Shown one piece after another: positions 36,087 through 44,623 of a stretch of 64,000 nucleotides of DNA. Source of the DNA: Halolamina pelagica (GTDB lineage Archaea; Halobacteriota; Halobacteria; Halobacteriales; Haloferacaceae). The translations under genes were made by a program, and so were the position numbers. The stretch's first letter is position 1. Every line of letters begins with the position of its first letter. The notes under the pieces are model-generated. The model had not been told where the DNA came from. It made no database searches and was given only the letters and a program-made list of their open reading frames with translations. The DNA is taken from the NCBI RefSeq assembly GCF_001307315.1, contig NZ_LGUC01000001.1, forward strand, positions 124,001-188,000, given 5' to 3'.

Positions 36087-37436
36087 TCAGTCCAAAAGCG
36101 GCGTTCCGTCGGCTTTCGGCCCGAGCGTCGGGCCGTACGGGCCGCCGTCCATCGCCACGCGCCGCGTCTGTTCGTAGTCGGTCGAGCGCTCGGCCAGCGG
36201 CCGACCGATCGCGCTCACCATCTCCACGTAGTCGGCGACGCTGCGGAACTCGCCGTACTGGCCGCCGGCGCGCTTGGTGATCTCCTCGGAGAGGATCGTC
36301 CCCATGAAGTCGTCGGCGCCGCAGTTGAGCAGCTTCAGCCCGTGTTCGTCGCCCGATTTGACCCACGAGGACTGGATGTGCTCGACGTTGTCCAGGAACA
36401 GCCGCGCGACGGCGACGAGCAGTTCGTCCTCGTCCCGGCTGGCGCCGCCGTCGACGACGCCGGCCTCGTACAGCGGCGTGTTCTGGTGGATGAAGGAGAG
36501 CGGGACGAACTCCGTGATCGCGCCCGTGCGGTCCTGCAGGTCGCGGATCACTTTCAGGTGCTTCGCGCGGTGCATCTCGTTCTCGACGTGGCCGTACATC
36601 ATCGTCGAGGTCAGCGGCAGGCCCGCGGCGGCGGCGCCCTCCATCGCGTCGACCCACTCGCCGGTGTCCATCTTCCCCGGGCAGATGACCTCGCGCACCT
36701 CGTCGACGAGGATCTCCGCGGCCGTCCCGGGCGCCGAGTCGAGCCCCGCCTCGCGGAGCCGGCGATAGATCGACTCGTAGGGCCTGTCGGTCCCCCGGCG
36801 GGCGTGGTACGCCTCCTCGGGCGTCATCGAGTGGAGGTGGACGCCGTCGACGGCCATCGACCGCAGCTGCTCGACGTAGGTGCCGGGGTCGGTCTCGTAG
36901 CGCTCGGGCGGCTTGTAGTTCACCGTCCGGGCGGCGTCGTCGTACGTTTCGAGGATCTCCCGATGCTCGTCGTCTAGCGCGAACGCGGGGTGGAGGCCGG
37001 AGACCGACGTGACCTCGTACACGCCGCGCTCGACGGCGTCGCGGACGGCTTCGCGGCTCTCTGTGGGCGTTTTCGTGAACCCCGAGTGCGCCACGTCCGC
37101 GTCCACCTCGAAGGCGCTGTCGGGGTTCTTGAAGTTACAGAACAGACAGCCCGTGTTGCACGCCGTGGTGACGTTGTTGTTGACGTTGGCGACGAACGTC
37201 ACCACGTCGCCGACCGTCTCGGCACGCCGGCGGTCCGCGAGTTCCAGCACGCGCTCCTTGCGTTCGGCGTCGATCCCGGACGACTCGGTGCCGGTCGTCA
37301 GCAGTTCGACGGCGTCGTCGACGGCGAGCCGTTTCCCGTCGGCGGCCTTCGCGAGCGCGTTCTCGAAGGACTGGTCGGTCTCGGGGACGTGCTCGAACTC
37401 GAGCGCCCCCTCGTCGAGGTCGGCCGCCGTGGTCAT
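36087..37436 (-). CDS. cofH: 7,8-didemethyl-8-hydroxy-5-deazariboflavin synthase subunit CofH
   Basis: The protein has 449 residues and is a radical SAM enzyme. The motif Cys93-x3-Cys97-x2-Cys100 (CNTGCLFC) follows VANVNNNVT. HLHSMTPEEAYHARRGTDRP, GHVENEMHRAKHLKVIRDLQDRTGAITEFVPLSFIHQNTPLY and NCGADDFMGTILSEEITKRAGGQYGEF identify CofH. It makes the deazariboflavin precursor adduct that CofG cyclises. It is monocistronic in appearance and divergent from purC across 178 nt. Confidence 0.96.
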   Translation of the reverse strand: MTTAADLDEGALEFEHVPETDQSFENALAKAADGKRLAVDDAVELLTTGTESSGIDAERKERVLELADRRRAETVGDVVTFVANVNNNVTTACNTGCLFCNFKNPDSAFEVDADVAHSGFTKTPTESREAVRDAVERGVYEVTSVSGLHPAFALDDEHREILETYDDAARTVNYKPPERYETDPGTYVEQLRSMAVDGVHLHSMTPEEAYHARRGTDRPYESIYRRLREAGLDSAPGTAAEILVDEVREVICPGKMDTGEWVDAMEGAAAAGLPLTSTMMYGHVENEMHRAKHLKVIRDLQDRTGAITEFVPLSFIHQNTPLYEAGVVDGGASRDEDELLVAVARLFLDNVEHIQSSWVKSGDEHGLKLLNCGADDFMGTILSEEITKRAGGQYGEFRSVADYVEMVSAIGRPLAERSTDYEQTRRVAMDGGPYGPTLGPKADGTPLLD

Positions 37437-37536
37437 ACAGACAGGCGGCAGTCGAGCGCCAAAAACTGCCCGGTGGGGGCGACGGTGTGCGCGGTCGTCG
37501 AATCGCAGCGCCGACGCCGCCGATTAAGCACGACCG

Positions 37537-37544
37537 TGTATATC
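37537..37544 (+). promoter_or_regulatory. TATA-like box upstream of purC
   Basis: GTATATCT lies in the gap between cofH and purC. It is about 41 nt upstream of an in-frame ATG at 37585 and about 71 nt upstream of the preferred GTG at 37615, implying a short leader if GTG is used. CACGTG-like sequence follows at 37547-37552. Confidence 0.45.
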
Positions 37545-37614
37545 TCCACGTGAAACGGAGGGGTAGTGGCCACCGATGTGAAGATTGAAGGTGGGTCGCG
37601 CCCCCTCTCTATGC

Positions 37615-38653
37615 GTGACCAGCGTCAAGGAGTTCCGCGTCGACCGGGAGCCGACCGACGACGCGCTGGGCCGCGGCCGCTTCGTCTTCACCGACGACTA
37701 CTCCGTGTTCGACTGGGGGCCGATGCCCGACACGATCCCCAGAAGGGCCGGAGCCTCTGTACGATGGGCGCGGACAACTTCGAGCGCCTCGCCGACGCCG
37801 GGGTCCCGACCCACTACCGCGGCGTCGTCGCGTCCGCGGACGCCGGAACCGAGGACCCGCCGGTGCACGACCTCGACGGCGTCGCCGCCCCGCCGCGACA
37901 GATGGCGATCGACCTCACGGTCGTGCCGGACCTCCCTCACGGCGACGACGGGTACGACTACGACCAGTTCCACGCGAGCGCCGGGCGCCACTACCTCGTC
38001 CCCTCGAGATCGTCTTCCGGAACGAGGTGCCCGTCGGCTCCAGCCTCCGGCGTCGGAAAGAGCCCGCCGACGTGGGGCTCGACCGCGACCACTGGCCCGA
38101 CGAGGCGGTGTCGCTGCCCGAACCCGTCGTCGAGTTCTCGACGAAGTTCGAGGAGCAGGACCGCTACCTCGACGAGGCGGAAGCGGACCGGATCGCCGGG
38201 CGTGCCGACCTCGATGCGCTCCGGGAGACCGCGCTGGCGGTGAACGAGGTCATCACCGAGCGCGCCGCCGAGACCGGCTTCGTCCACGAGGACGGCAAGA
38301 TCGAGTGTCTCTGGGTCGACGGCGAGATCCGGGTGGCGGACGTGGCGGGTACGTTCGACGAGAACCGCTTCGCCTACGACGGCCAGGAGCTCTCGAAGGA
38401 GGTGCTGCGACAGTTCTACAAGGCGTACGACGCCGACTGGGTGACGGCGGTGAAAGACGCCAAAGCCGCCGCGCAGGCCGAGGGCGTCGCGGACTGGAAA
38501 TCGTTCTGCGAGGAGTCGCCCGACGCTCTCCCGGTCGACGTTCGCGACACCGCCGGCGAGATGTACGCCGCCGGCACGAACGCCTACACCGGAACCGAGT
38601 GGTTCGACGCGCCCGCCATCGACGACGCCGTCGACGCCGTGCGGGACCTATAA
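37615..38653 (+). CDS. purC: Phosphoribosylaminoimidazole-succinocarboxamide synthase (SAICAR synthase), two apparent frameshifts
   Basis: Restored length is 346 residues. The protein begins [44 protein letters not shown] and has FETIEVRNE-like [11 protein letters not shown] and [27 protein letters not shown], characteristic of archaeal PurC. It ligates aspartate to CAIR in purine synthesis. Frames break at C run 37737-37740 (add one [18 protein letters not shown]) and C run 38000-38003 (add one [13 protein letters not shown]). The start is taken as GTG 37615, where the conserved M-T-S-V-K-E-F begins; ATG 37585 gives a ten-residue extension. An intact purine pathway would need this gene. Confidence 0.93.
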
Positions 38654-38693
38654 GGCGGCCCCCTTTTTCACGGCTCGGCGGCAACTGCTGGCC

Positions 38694-39914
38694 ATGCTGC
38701 CCTCCACCGACGCCGGCGACTCCCCGATCAGCCGCCGGGCTGCGCTCGCTGCGGGCGTCGCCGCTGTCAGTTCGCTCGCCGGCTGCGGCGGCGTCGACGA
38801 GATCCGCGACGCGTTGAACCCCCGGACGTACCACAGCGACGCCGAGCTCGGCGACCCGCCCGAGCCGTGGCCAACGCCCGCCCACGACGCGCTCCGGACC
38901 GGCTACCGCGACACCGAGACGAGGCTGCCGGACGACCCCATCATCGAGCGAGTCGGCCCGGGCGGCGGCGACTTCTACGAAGGGCCGCCGATGGTCGACA
39001 GCGAGGCCGTCTACGCGCCGATCTGGAAACAGGCCCAGCCGGAGTACGTCCGGGCGTTCGTCGCGACGGGGCGGAACGGCGACGCCAGGTGGCGCCACGA
39101 CTGGTCCGAGAGCAGCGGCGCTGCGGCGCCGACGCTCCACGGCGAAACCGCGTTCCTGACCCGAGCGGGGGAGACGATGGCCGTCGACCGCCGGACCGGC
39201 GAGATCCGGTGGCGGTACGCGGCGGGAACCGCACACAGCACACCCACGGCAGTCGGCGACCGGCTCTACCTCGGCGGGAAGTCGCTGCTCGCACTCGACG
39301 GCGTGACTGGCGAACGGCTGTGGACTGCCGACGCGGTGCCGGATCACGCCGGCGAACTCGCCGCCACCGAGGACACCGTCGTCGCCGAGAGCGACGGCAC
39401 GCTGTTCGCCCTTGACGCCGCCGACGGCGCCGTTCGCTGGCAGGCCGAAATCGAACAGGCCTCCTACGCGGGCCCTGTCGTGGGCGCGGAGACGATCGCC
39501 CTGATGGGGAGCGACGGGCTCCTCCAGGCCCGCTCGCGCGCCGACGGGAGCGAGCGCTGGTCGGTCCAGTTCGACGACGCCGCCCAGAACCCGCCGGCAG
39601 TCGCCGACGGCGTCGTCTACGCCGTCGAGGAGTCACCCTTCGCCTGCCGGGCGTACGACGCCGCGACCGGCGAGGCGCTGTGGGACACGGATCTCGGCGT
39701 CGGGAGCGACGATCGACCCGCGGTCGACCCGAAAAGGGTGTACGTGCCGAACGGGGACACGCTCGACGTGCTCGACCGGGAGAGCGGCGAGATCCGGCGG
39801 CGCCTCACGCTGGATCTCGACACCTTCTCCCAGCACGGCATCGCACTCGCCGACGACGCGGTGTTCTTCGTCGGGACTCGGGAGGGTGAGAGCGGCGTCT
39901 ACCGTGTCGGGTGA
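38694..39914 (+). CDS. PQQ-binding-like beta-propeller lipoprotein (Tat)
   Basis: The protein has 406 residues. A twin-arginine stretch (SRRAALAAGVAAVSSLAGC) with lipobox Cys34 directs Tat export and lipid anchoring. The mature part has tandem propeller blades, each with a core of the G-x-x-x-W / A-x-D-x-x-x-G-x-x-x-W type, for example AFVATGRNGDARWRH, MAVDRRTGEIRWRY, LLALDGVTGERLWTA, LFALDAADGAVRWQA and YDAATGEALWDT. Such haloarchaeal proteins resemble PQQ enzymes or BamB but lack clear catalytic residues; the role is unknown. It lies 40 nt after purC but looks independently expressed. Confidence 0.85.
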   Translation: MLPSTDAGDSPISRRAALAAGVAAVSSLAGCGGVDEIRDALNPRTYHSDAELGDPPEPWPTPAHDALRTGYRDTETRLPDDPIIERVGPGGGDFYEGPPMVDSEAVYAPIWKQAQPEYVRAFVATGRNGDARWRHDWSESSGAAAPTLHGETAFLTRAGETMAVDRRTGEIRWRYAAGTAHSTPTAVGDRLYLGGKSLLALDGVTGERLWTADAVPDHAGELAATEDTVVAESDGTLFALDAADGAVRWQAEIEQASYAGPVVGAETIALMGSDGLLQARSRADGSERWSVQFDDAAQNPPAVADGVVYAVEESPFACRAYDAATGEALWDTDLGVGSDDRPAVDPKRVYVPNGDTLDVLDRESGEIRRRLTLDLDTFSQHGIALADDAVFFVGTREGESGVYRVG

Positions 39915-39927
39915 GCGACGGCCGTGT

Positions 39928-40191
39928 TCACCGCAGGAACGGGAACGCCAGCATCACGAGAAACAGGTGCCAGACGACCACGGCGTAGGTGGTCCGGGCG
40001 TCGCCGTCCGGGAGTGGCGGGTTCCGGAATATCGCGTCGTAGACGAAAACCGTCGCTACCAGCGCACCGACCAGCAAGCCGGCTCGATAGCTGTAGGTCG
40101 TCGCCGCGCCCAACAGCGACCCGCCGGCCAGGCTGGCCGCGATGGCGGCCAGAACCTTGTCGTAGTAGCTGAGCGACACACGAAGCGCCAT
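39928..40191 (-). CDS. Small membrane protein (87 aa)
   Basis: The protein has 87 residues and about three helices: residues 11-31, 33-52 and 64-84, with an acidic loop. MALRVSLSYYDKVLAAIAASLAGGSLLGA is the N-terminal part. No family is recognised with certainty. ATG 40191 is chosen over an in-frame site at 40224 because a TATA-like CTTTTATC (minus strand, 40213-40221) lies 22-30 nt upstream of it. The next promoter for purS lies beyond it. Confidence 0.68.
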   Translation of the reverse strand: MALRVSLSYYDKVLAAIAASLAGGSLLGAATTYSYRAGLLVGALVATVFVYDAIFRNPPLPDGDARTTYAVVVWHLFLVMLAFPFLR

Positions 40192-40311
40192 ACAGAAACT
40201 ACGTGCTGGATCGATAAAAGTCACTGGCCGACCCTACCGGTCACTGGCTCCGCCGTCGGGAGCACCGACCGACGATACCCACGAGTGTGCATACACACGA
40301 GCGACCACAAG

Positions 40312-40320
40312 TCCTTTTAC
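40312..40320 (+). promoter_or_regulatory. TATA-like box upstream of purS
   Basis: CCTTTTACG lies 24-32 nt before the purS ATG at 40344. The spacing is right for a leaderless archaeal transcript. Confidence 0.5.
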
Positions 40321-40343
40321 GCACGGACGAACATACTCAGCCG

Positions 40344-40601
40344 ATGACCGCCTACACCGCGACGGTGACGGTGCGGCTGAAGCGCGGCGTGCTCGACCCC
40401 GAGGCCGACACGACCCAGAAGGCGCTGGAGCGCCTGGGGTTCGAGCTCTCGGACCTGCGCTCGGCCGACCAGTTCGAGGTCGACCTCGACGCCGAGAGCG
40501 CCGACGCCGCCGCCGAGCGCGCCGACGAGATGGCCGAACGGCTGCTGGCGAACCCGACGCTTCACGACTACGACGTCGTGGTCGAGGAGCAGGCGAAATG
40601 A
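40344..40601 (+). CDS. purS: Phosphoribosylformylglycinamidine synthase subunit PurS
   Basis: The protein has 85 residues, normal PurS size. MTAYTATVTVRLKRGVLDPEADTTQKALERLGF and LRSADQFEVDLDAESADAA are diagnostic (KRGVLDPE, GF). PurS bridges PurL and PurQ in FGAR amidotransferase of the purine pathway. The start is placed at ATG 40344, where the family starts and where TATA spacing is correct; purQ follows 56 nt downstream. Confidence 0.95.
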   Translation: MTAYTATVTVRLKRGVLDPEADTTQKALERLGFELSDLRSADQFEVDLDAESADAAAERADEMAERLLANPTLHDYDVVVEEQAK

Positions 40602-40656
40602 CGGGCTCCGTCTCCGACTGCGACCGACAGGGTTCCGCCACACGGAGGTGGCTCCC

Positions 40657-41333
40657 GTGACGGTCGCAGTCGTCCAGTTCGGCGGCTCAAACTGCGACCG
40701 CGACGCCGTGCGCGCGCTCGACCGCGTCGGCGTCGACGCCGAACGCGTCTGGCACGAGGACGGCCTCCCCGCCGACGCGGACGGGATCATCCTCCCCGGC
40801 GGCTTCTCCTACGGTGACTACCTCCGGGCGGGCGCGATGGCCGCCCACTCGCCGATCATGGACGCGGTCCGCGCGGCCGCCGAGGACGGGACGCCCGTGC
40901 TCGGCGTCTGCAACGGCGCCCAGATCGGGAGCGAGAGCCGCCTCACCCCCGGCGCGTTCACGACCAACCGCAGCGCGCGGTTCCAGTGTGAGGACGTGTT
41001 CCTGCGCGTCGAGAACGCCGACACGCCGTGGACGGCGGCGTACGACGAGGGCGACGTGATCGAGCTCCCGATCGCCCACGGCGAGGGGCGCTTCGAAATC
41101 GACGACGCGGCGTACGAGCAGCTCGTCGACGACGACCGCGTGCTGTTTCGCTACTGCGACGCCGACGGCAACGTCACCGACGCGGCGAACCCCAACGGCT
41201 CCAAGGGGAACGTCGCGGGCATCCTGGGGAGTCCGAGAACGTCGCCGTGTTGATGCCCCACCCCGAGCGGGCCGCGCTCGCGGAACTGGGCGGCAGTACC
41301 GACGGCCAGGGCGTGCTGGAAGGCTTCGCGTAG
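40657..41333 (+). CDS. purQ: Phosphoribosylformylglycinamidine synthase glutaminase subunit PurQ (apparent frameshift)
   Basis: Restored length is 225 residues. TVAVVQFGGSNCDRDAVRAL is the PurQ start, PGGFSYGDYLRAGAMAA and LGVCNGAQIG hold the oxyanion region and the catalytic Cys of the class I glutamine amidotransferase, and LMPHPERAAL holds the His/Glu of the triad. The frame breaks at G run 41226-41229; adding one G restores ILGESENVAVLMPHPER. The GTG 40657 start is supported by GGAGGTG six nt upstream, unusual here and consistent with an internal operon gene. With PurS and a distant PurL it makes FGAM. Confidence 0.95.
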
Positions 41334-41396
41334 TCGCCCCGCTGCTTCTCCGGGTTGCTCACCCCCAGCGGCGCCGTCGGAGGGGGTTATTCTTTG

Positions 41397-41406
41397 GTGA
41401 TATCAC
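41397..41406. promoter_or_regulatory. Palindrome upstream of THI5-like gene
   Basis: GTGATATCAC is a perfect 10-bp palindrome; with one mismatch per arm it extends to a 16-bp TTgGTGATATCACtAA. It lies 36 nt upstream of the ATG at 41442, beside the A+T-rich core promoter (GTTATACC at 41411-41417), where a regulator could block or aid transcription. It is a candidate operator, for example for a thiamine or amino-acid regulator, but no binding protein is identified. Confidence 0.45.
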
Positions 41407-41441
41407 TAAGTTATACCACGGAGGAGCAACAGGGGGTGAGT

Positions 41442-42343
41442 ATGGAGACAGTCACACTCGGACTGGAGTGGTTCCTGAACCCCGATCACGTCCCTTTTTC
41501 GTCGCCGACGAGCGGGGGTACTACGCCGAGGAGGACTTGGCGATCGAGTTCTGGGAGCCCGAGGAGCACTACGACACGCTGGAGGCCCTGGCCGACGGCG
41601 AACTGGACTTCGCGATCACGGAGCCGATCCATCTCGTCCCCGACCGCGCGGCCGGGGTGCCGGTACAGGGGATCGCCACGTTCCTGCACACCCAGGGCGG
41701 GATCCAGTACCCGACGGACCGGGGCTGGGAATCACCCGCCGATATGCCGCCGGGGGTCCGACTGAACTATCCGGGTGCGCCGGGTGAAGGCGGCCGGAAG
41801 ATGGTCGCCTACATGGCCCAGCAGGCCGGCGGCGACCTGACGGCCGACGACATCGAGCCGGTGGACCAGGGGTTCTACCACACCGACGCGCTGCTCGACG
41901 GCGCAGCCGACGCCGCCTTCCTCGCGTTCCACAACTTCGAGATCGTCGAAAGCCGCCACCGCGGGTTCGACGCCGGGCTCTGGGAACTGGCCGAGTACGG
42001 CGTGCCGGACTTCAACCGGCTCGTCCTGACCGCCTCCGACGAGAAGATCGAGGCGGTGCCCGAACAGGTCCAGCGGTTCGTTCGCGCGACCCGGCGGGGC
42101 GTCGCCGACACCGTGGATGCGGGCCGGGAAGCGGCCGAGGCGCTGTTCGAGCGCCACCCGGAGATCCGGGCGGAGGACCCGGAGCTGATGGAGAAGATCA
42201 CCGAGGCAACGCTGTCGCGTTTCACGCCGGACCTCACACAGGACCGGGCGATGTACGAGGAGCTCATCGAGTTCTGTGCCGAACTGGAACTCTCCCAGGG
42301 CCCCGTCGACGTGGACGACGTACTCGCCGAGGAGTTCGCGTAG
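41442..42343 (+). CDS. THI5/NMT1-like (ThiY-type) substrate-binding protein (apparent frameshift)
   Basis: Restored length is 300 residues. METVTLGLEWFLNPDHVPFFVADERGYYAEEDL matches the start of ThiY/NMT1-type proteins that bind thiamine-precursor pyrimidines. Further typical parts are LADGELDFAITEPIHLV and LNYPGAPGEGGRKM. There is no signal peptide, so a periplasmic-type ABC role is doubtful; intracellular THI5-like or regulatory roles are alternatives. The frame breaks in T run 41495-41499; one more T restores HVPFFVADERG. No ABC permease or ATPase gene is adjacent, which is odd for ThiY. The ATG 41442 follows a GAGGAG-rich leader. Confidence 0.82.
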
Positions 42344-42476
42344 TCGGAGCGGGGGCCCCGGCGTGGCGGGAGATCGCCGACCACTCGCCCGGAAGCCGGG
42401 GTTCGGACCGCGTCCCAGGGAGTGGGAACGCGAAGCAGCGTTATTACCGGCTACAACCTCGTTCCCGACCGAAAGG

Positions 42477-43854
42477 ATGGCCGAATCGAACCCCCCGCCG
42501 ACGAAACGGGGCTCGAACGAACGATCGGGCTTGTGGGGGCGCTCACGATCGGCATGGGGACGATGATCGGTGCCGGGATCTTCGTCTTTCCGGGGCTCGC
42601 GGTCGGCCGCGCGGGGTTGGGCGCGGCGTTCTCGTTCGCGATCGGGGCGATCGTCGCGGTCGTGATCGCGCTCCCGACGGCCGAACTCGCGACGGCGATG
42701 CCCGAGAGCGGCGGGGGGTACTACTTCGTCTCGCGGGGGCTTGGCGGGTTTCTGGGGAGTGTCGTCGGGCTCAGCGTGACGGTGGGGCTGGTCTTCGCGG
42801 CGGCGTTCTATCTCGTCGGGTTCGGCGAGTACACGCTCGCAGTGGTCGCCGAAGCGGGCCTCCGGGCGTCGATCCCGAGCGCGGTCGGCGGCGTCGAGAT
42901 CGGCTACGTGCTCGCGATCGTCGGCGGGACGGCGCTGACAGTCGTCAGCATCCTCGGCACGAAACACGTCGAGTCGCTCCAGAACGCGCTAGTCGGGCTG
43001 CTGATCGCGATCCTCGTCGTCTTCCTGCTACGGAGCGGGCTCGACGTGCTCGGACTGCTCGGCCGGTCGCGCGTGCCAGCGCGACTGCTCCCCAACGGCT
43101 CGCTACCCGTGTTGACGACGGCCGCACTCGTGTTCACGTCGTTCCTCGGGTTCGCACAGATCGCGGCCGTCGCGGGCGAGGTAGTCGAGCCGAGTCGCAC
43201 CCTCCCCGTGCGCTCGTGGGGTCGATCCTCATCGTCGGCGTACTGTACGTGGCCACCGTCTTCGTCACCGCGGGCACGTTCTCGCCGTCGCGGCTCCAGC
43301 AACTGGGAGAGACGGCGATCGTCGAGGTGGCCCGCGTCTACCTCGGCGTCGGGGGCGCGGTCGCGATCCTCCTCGCGGGGTTCCTCGCGACGCTCTCGAG
43401 CGCCAACGCGACGCTGCTCGGTGGATCCCGCGTCCTGCACGCGCTCAGCCGTGACGACGTCGTCCCGCCACACGCCGGGCGGATCAGCCAGCGCTACGGG
43501 ACCCCCCACTTCGCGCTGTCGTTCGTCGGGGGGCTCGCGATCTGTCTCGTCGTCGTGGGGCGGCTGGACACGCTCGCCGAGGTCGCCTCCTTCCTCCACC
43601 TAGTCATGTACGGACTCATGTGCGTGGCACAACTCCGGCTCAGCCGTGCGACCCCGGGGTGGTACGACCCGAGCTTTCAGTGTCCCGGGACCCCGTACGT
43701 CCCGATAGTGGGCGTGCTCGCCAGCGTCGGCTTGATCGCGTTCATGCAGTCACTCTCCCAGGCCGTCGGGATCGTGATCATCGTCTTCAGCGGCCTCTGG
43801 TACCAAGCGTACACCGACGGCGTGACGGTGACCCCGGAGGTGAACGATGCCTGA
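42477..43854 (+). CDS. APC superfamily amino-acid permease (two apparent frameshifts)
   Basis: Restored length is 459 residues with about 12 helices. The TM1 signature GMGTMIGAGIFVFPGLA is typical of amino-acid/polyamine/organocation permeases. ATG 42477 gives MAESNPP-ADETGLERTIGLVG when one C is added to the C run 42491-42496; without it the frame must begin at GTG 42422 with an atypical leader, so 42477 is preferred. A second break at C run 43204-43207 is repaired by one C (TLPRALVGSILIV). TATA-like GTTATTACC lies near 42439. It overlaps the USP gene by 8 nt, so transporter and stress-protein partner are coupled. The substrate is probably a neutral or cationic amino acid. Confidence 0.88.
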
Positions 43855-44557
43855 GACGCCACACGTGATCGTCCCCGTCGCCGTCCTGGAGGGCGAGGTC
43901 GTCCCGGATCCGCTCGTCGAGTTCCTCTCGTCGGCGCCGGTCGTCGTCCTCGGGTACCACCGGATCCCGGAACAGACCACGCCCGAGCAGGCACGCGAGG
44001 AGTTCGGGGAGCGCGCGAACCGGGAACTCGAGACCCTCACCGAGGCGTTCGAGGCCGGCGCCGCGACCGTCGAATCCCGGTTGGCCTTCACCCACGACGT
44101 GGCCCAGACCATCCAGCGGGTCGTCGAAGAGGTCGACCGCGGTGTCGTCCTTCGTCCGAACCCCGTCCAACACGTCGACACGGTGTTCGTCGGCGTCCGC
44201 AACAGCACCCTCGTCCCGGCGATCACCGCGACCGTGGCGACGCTGGTCGGGCCGACCGACGCCGAGTTGTCCCTCCGCCGGCTCCAGGGCGGCGCGGGCG
44301 ACGGTCAGTTACTGGCCGGCATGGAGACCGCCCTCCAAGAGGCGGGGATCACCGACGACCGGATCACGGTCGACTCCCGGGAGGCCGTCTCGATCGGCGA
44401 CGCGGTCGAGACGATCTCCGAAGAGCAAGACCTCGTCATCCTCGGCGAGGACGACCCGAGCATCCTGAACGTCGTGTGGGAGCCGACGCCGGAACGCGTC
44501 GCCGAACGGACGCTCGCGCCCGTGCTGGTCGTCCAGCGCCCCTTCGAGAACGAGTGA
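43847..44557 (+). CDS. Universal stress protein (UspA) family partner of the permease
   Basis: The protein has 236 residues. The N-terminal half has HVIVPVAVLEGEVVPDPLVEF, and the C-terminal half has an ATP-binding-like segment (LVILGEDDPSIL and ERTLAPVLVVQRP), suggesting two diverged USP domains. It is the separate equivalent of the USP domains fused to the permease at 52161. The start lies inside the permease gene (8-nt overlap), so it is probably translated together with it and may regulate transport in response to nucleotide levels; that role is inference. Confidence 0.82.
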   Translation: MPETPHVIVPVAVLEGEVVPDPLVEFLSSAPVVVLGYHRIPEQTTPEQAREEFGERANRELETLTEAFEAGAATVESRLAFTHDVAQTIQRVVEEVDRGVVLRPNPVQHVDTVFVGVRNSTLVPAITATVATLVGPTDAELSLRRLQGGAGDGQLLAGMETALQEAGITDDRITVDSREAVSIGDAVETISEEQDLVILGEDDPSILNVVWEPTPERVAERTLAPVLVVQRPFENE

Positions 44558-44623
44558 GGGCCCGGCCGGCACCGACTATTTCCGGATTTCTCCCGGCTCG
44601 TACAACCGGAGCCTCGGGACCGA

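Noticed and set aside
37585..37614. ATG 37585 as the start of purC
   Set aside because: It is in frame and near a TATA-like box, but the conserved PurC N-terminus starts at GTG 37615; kept only as an alternative.
41340..41442. A TPP riboswitch upstream of the THI5-like gene
   Set aside because: No conserved thi-box such as CTGAGA and no suitable paired stems were found; only a palindrome is present.
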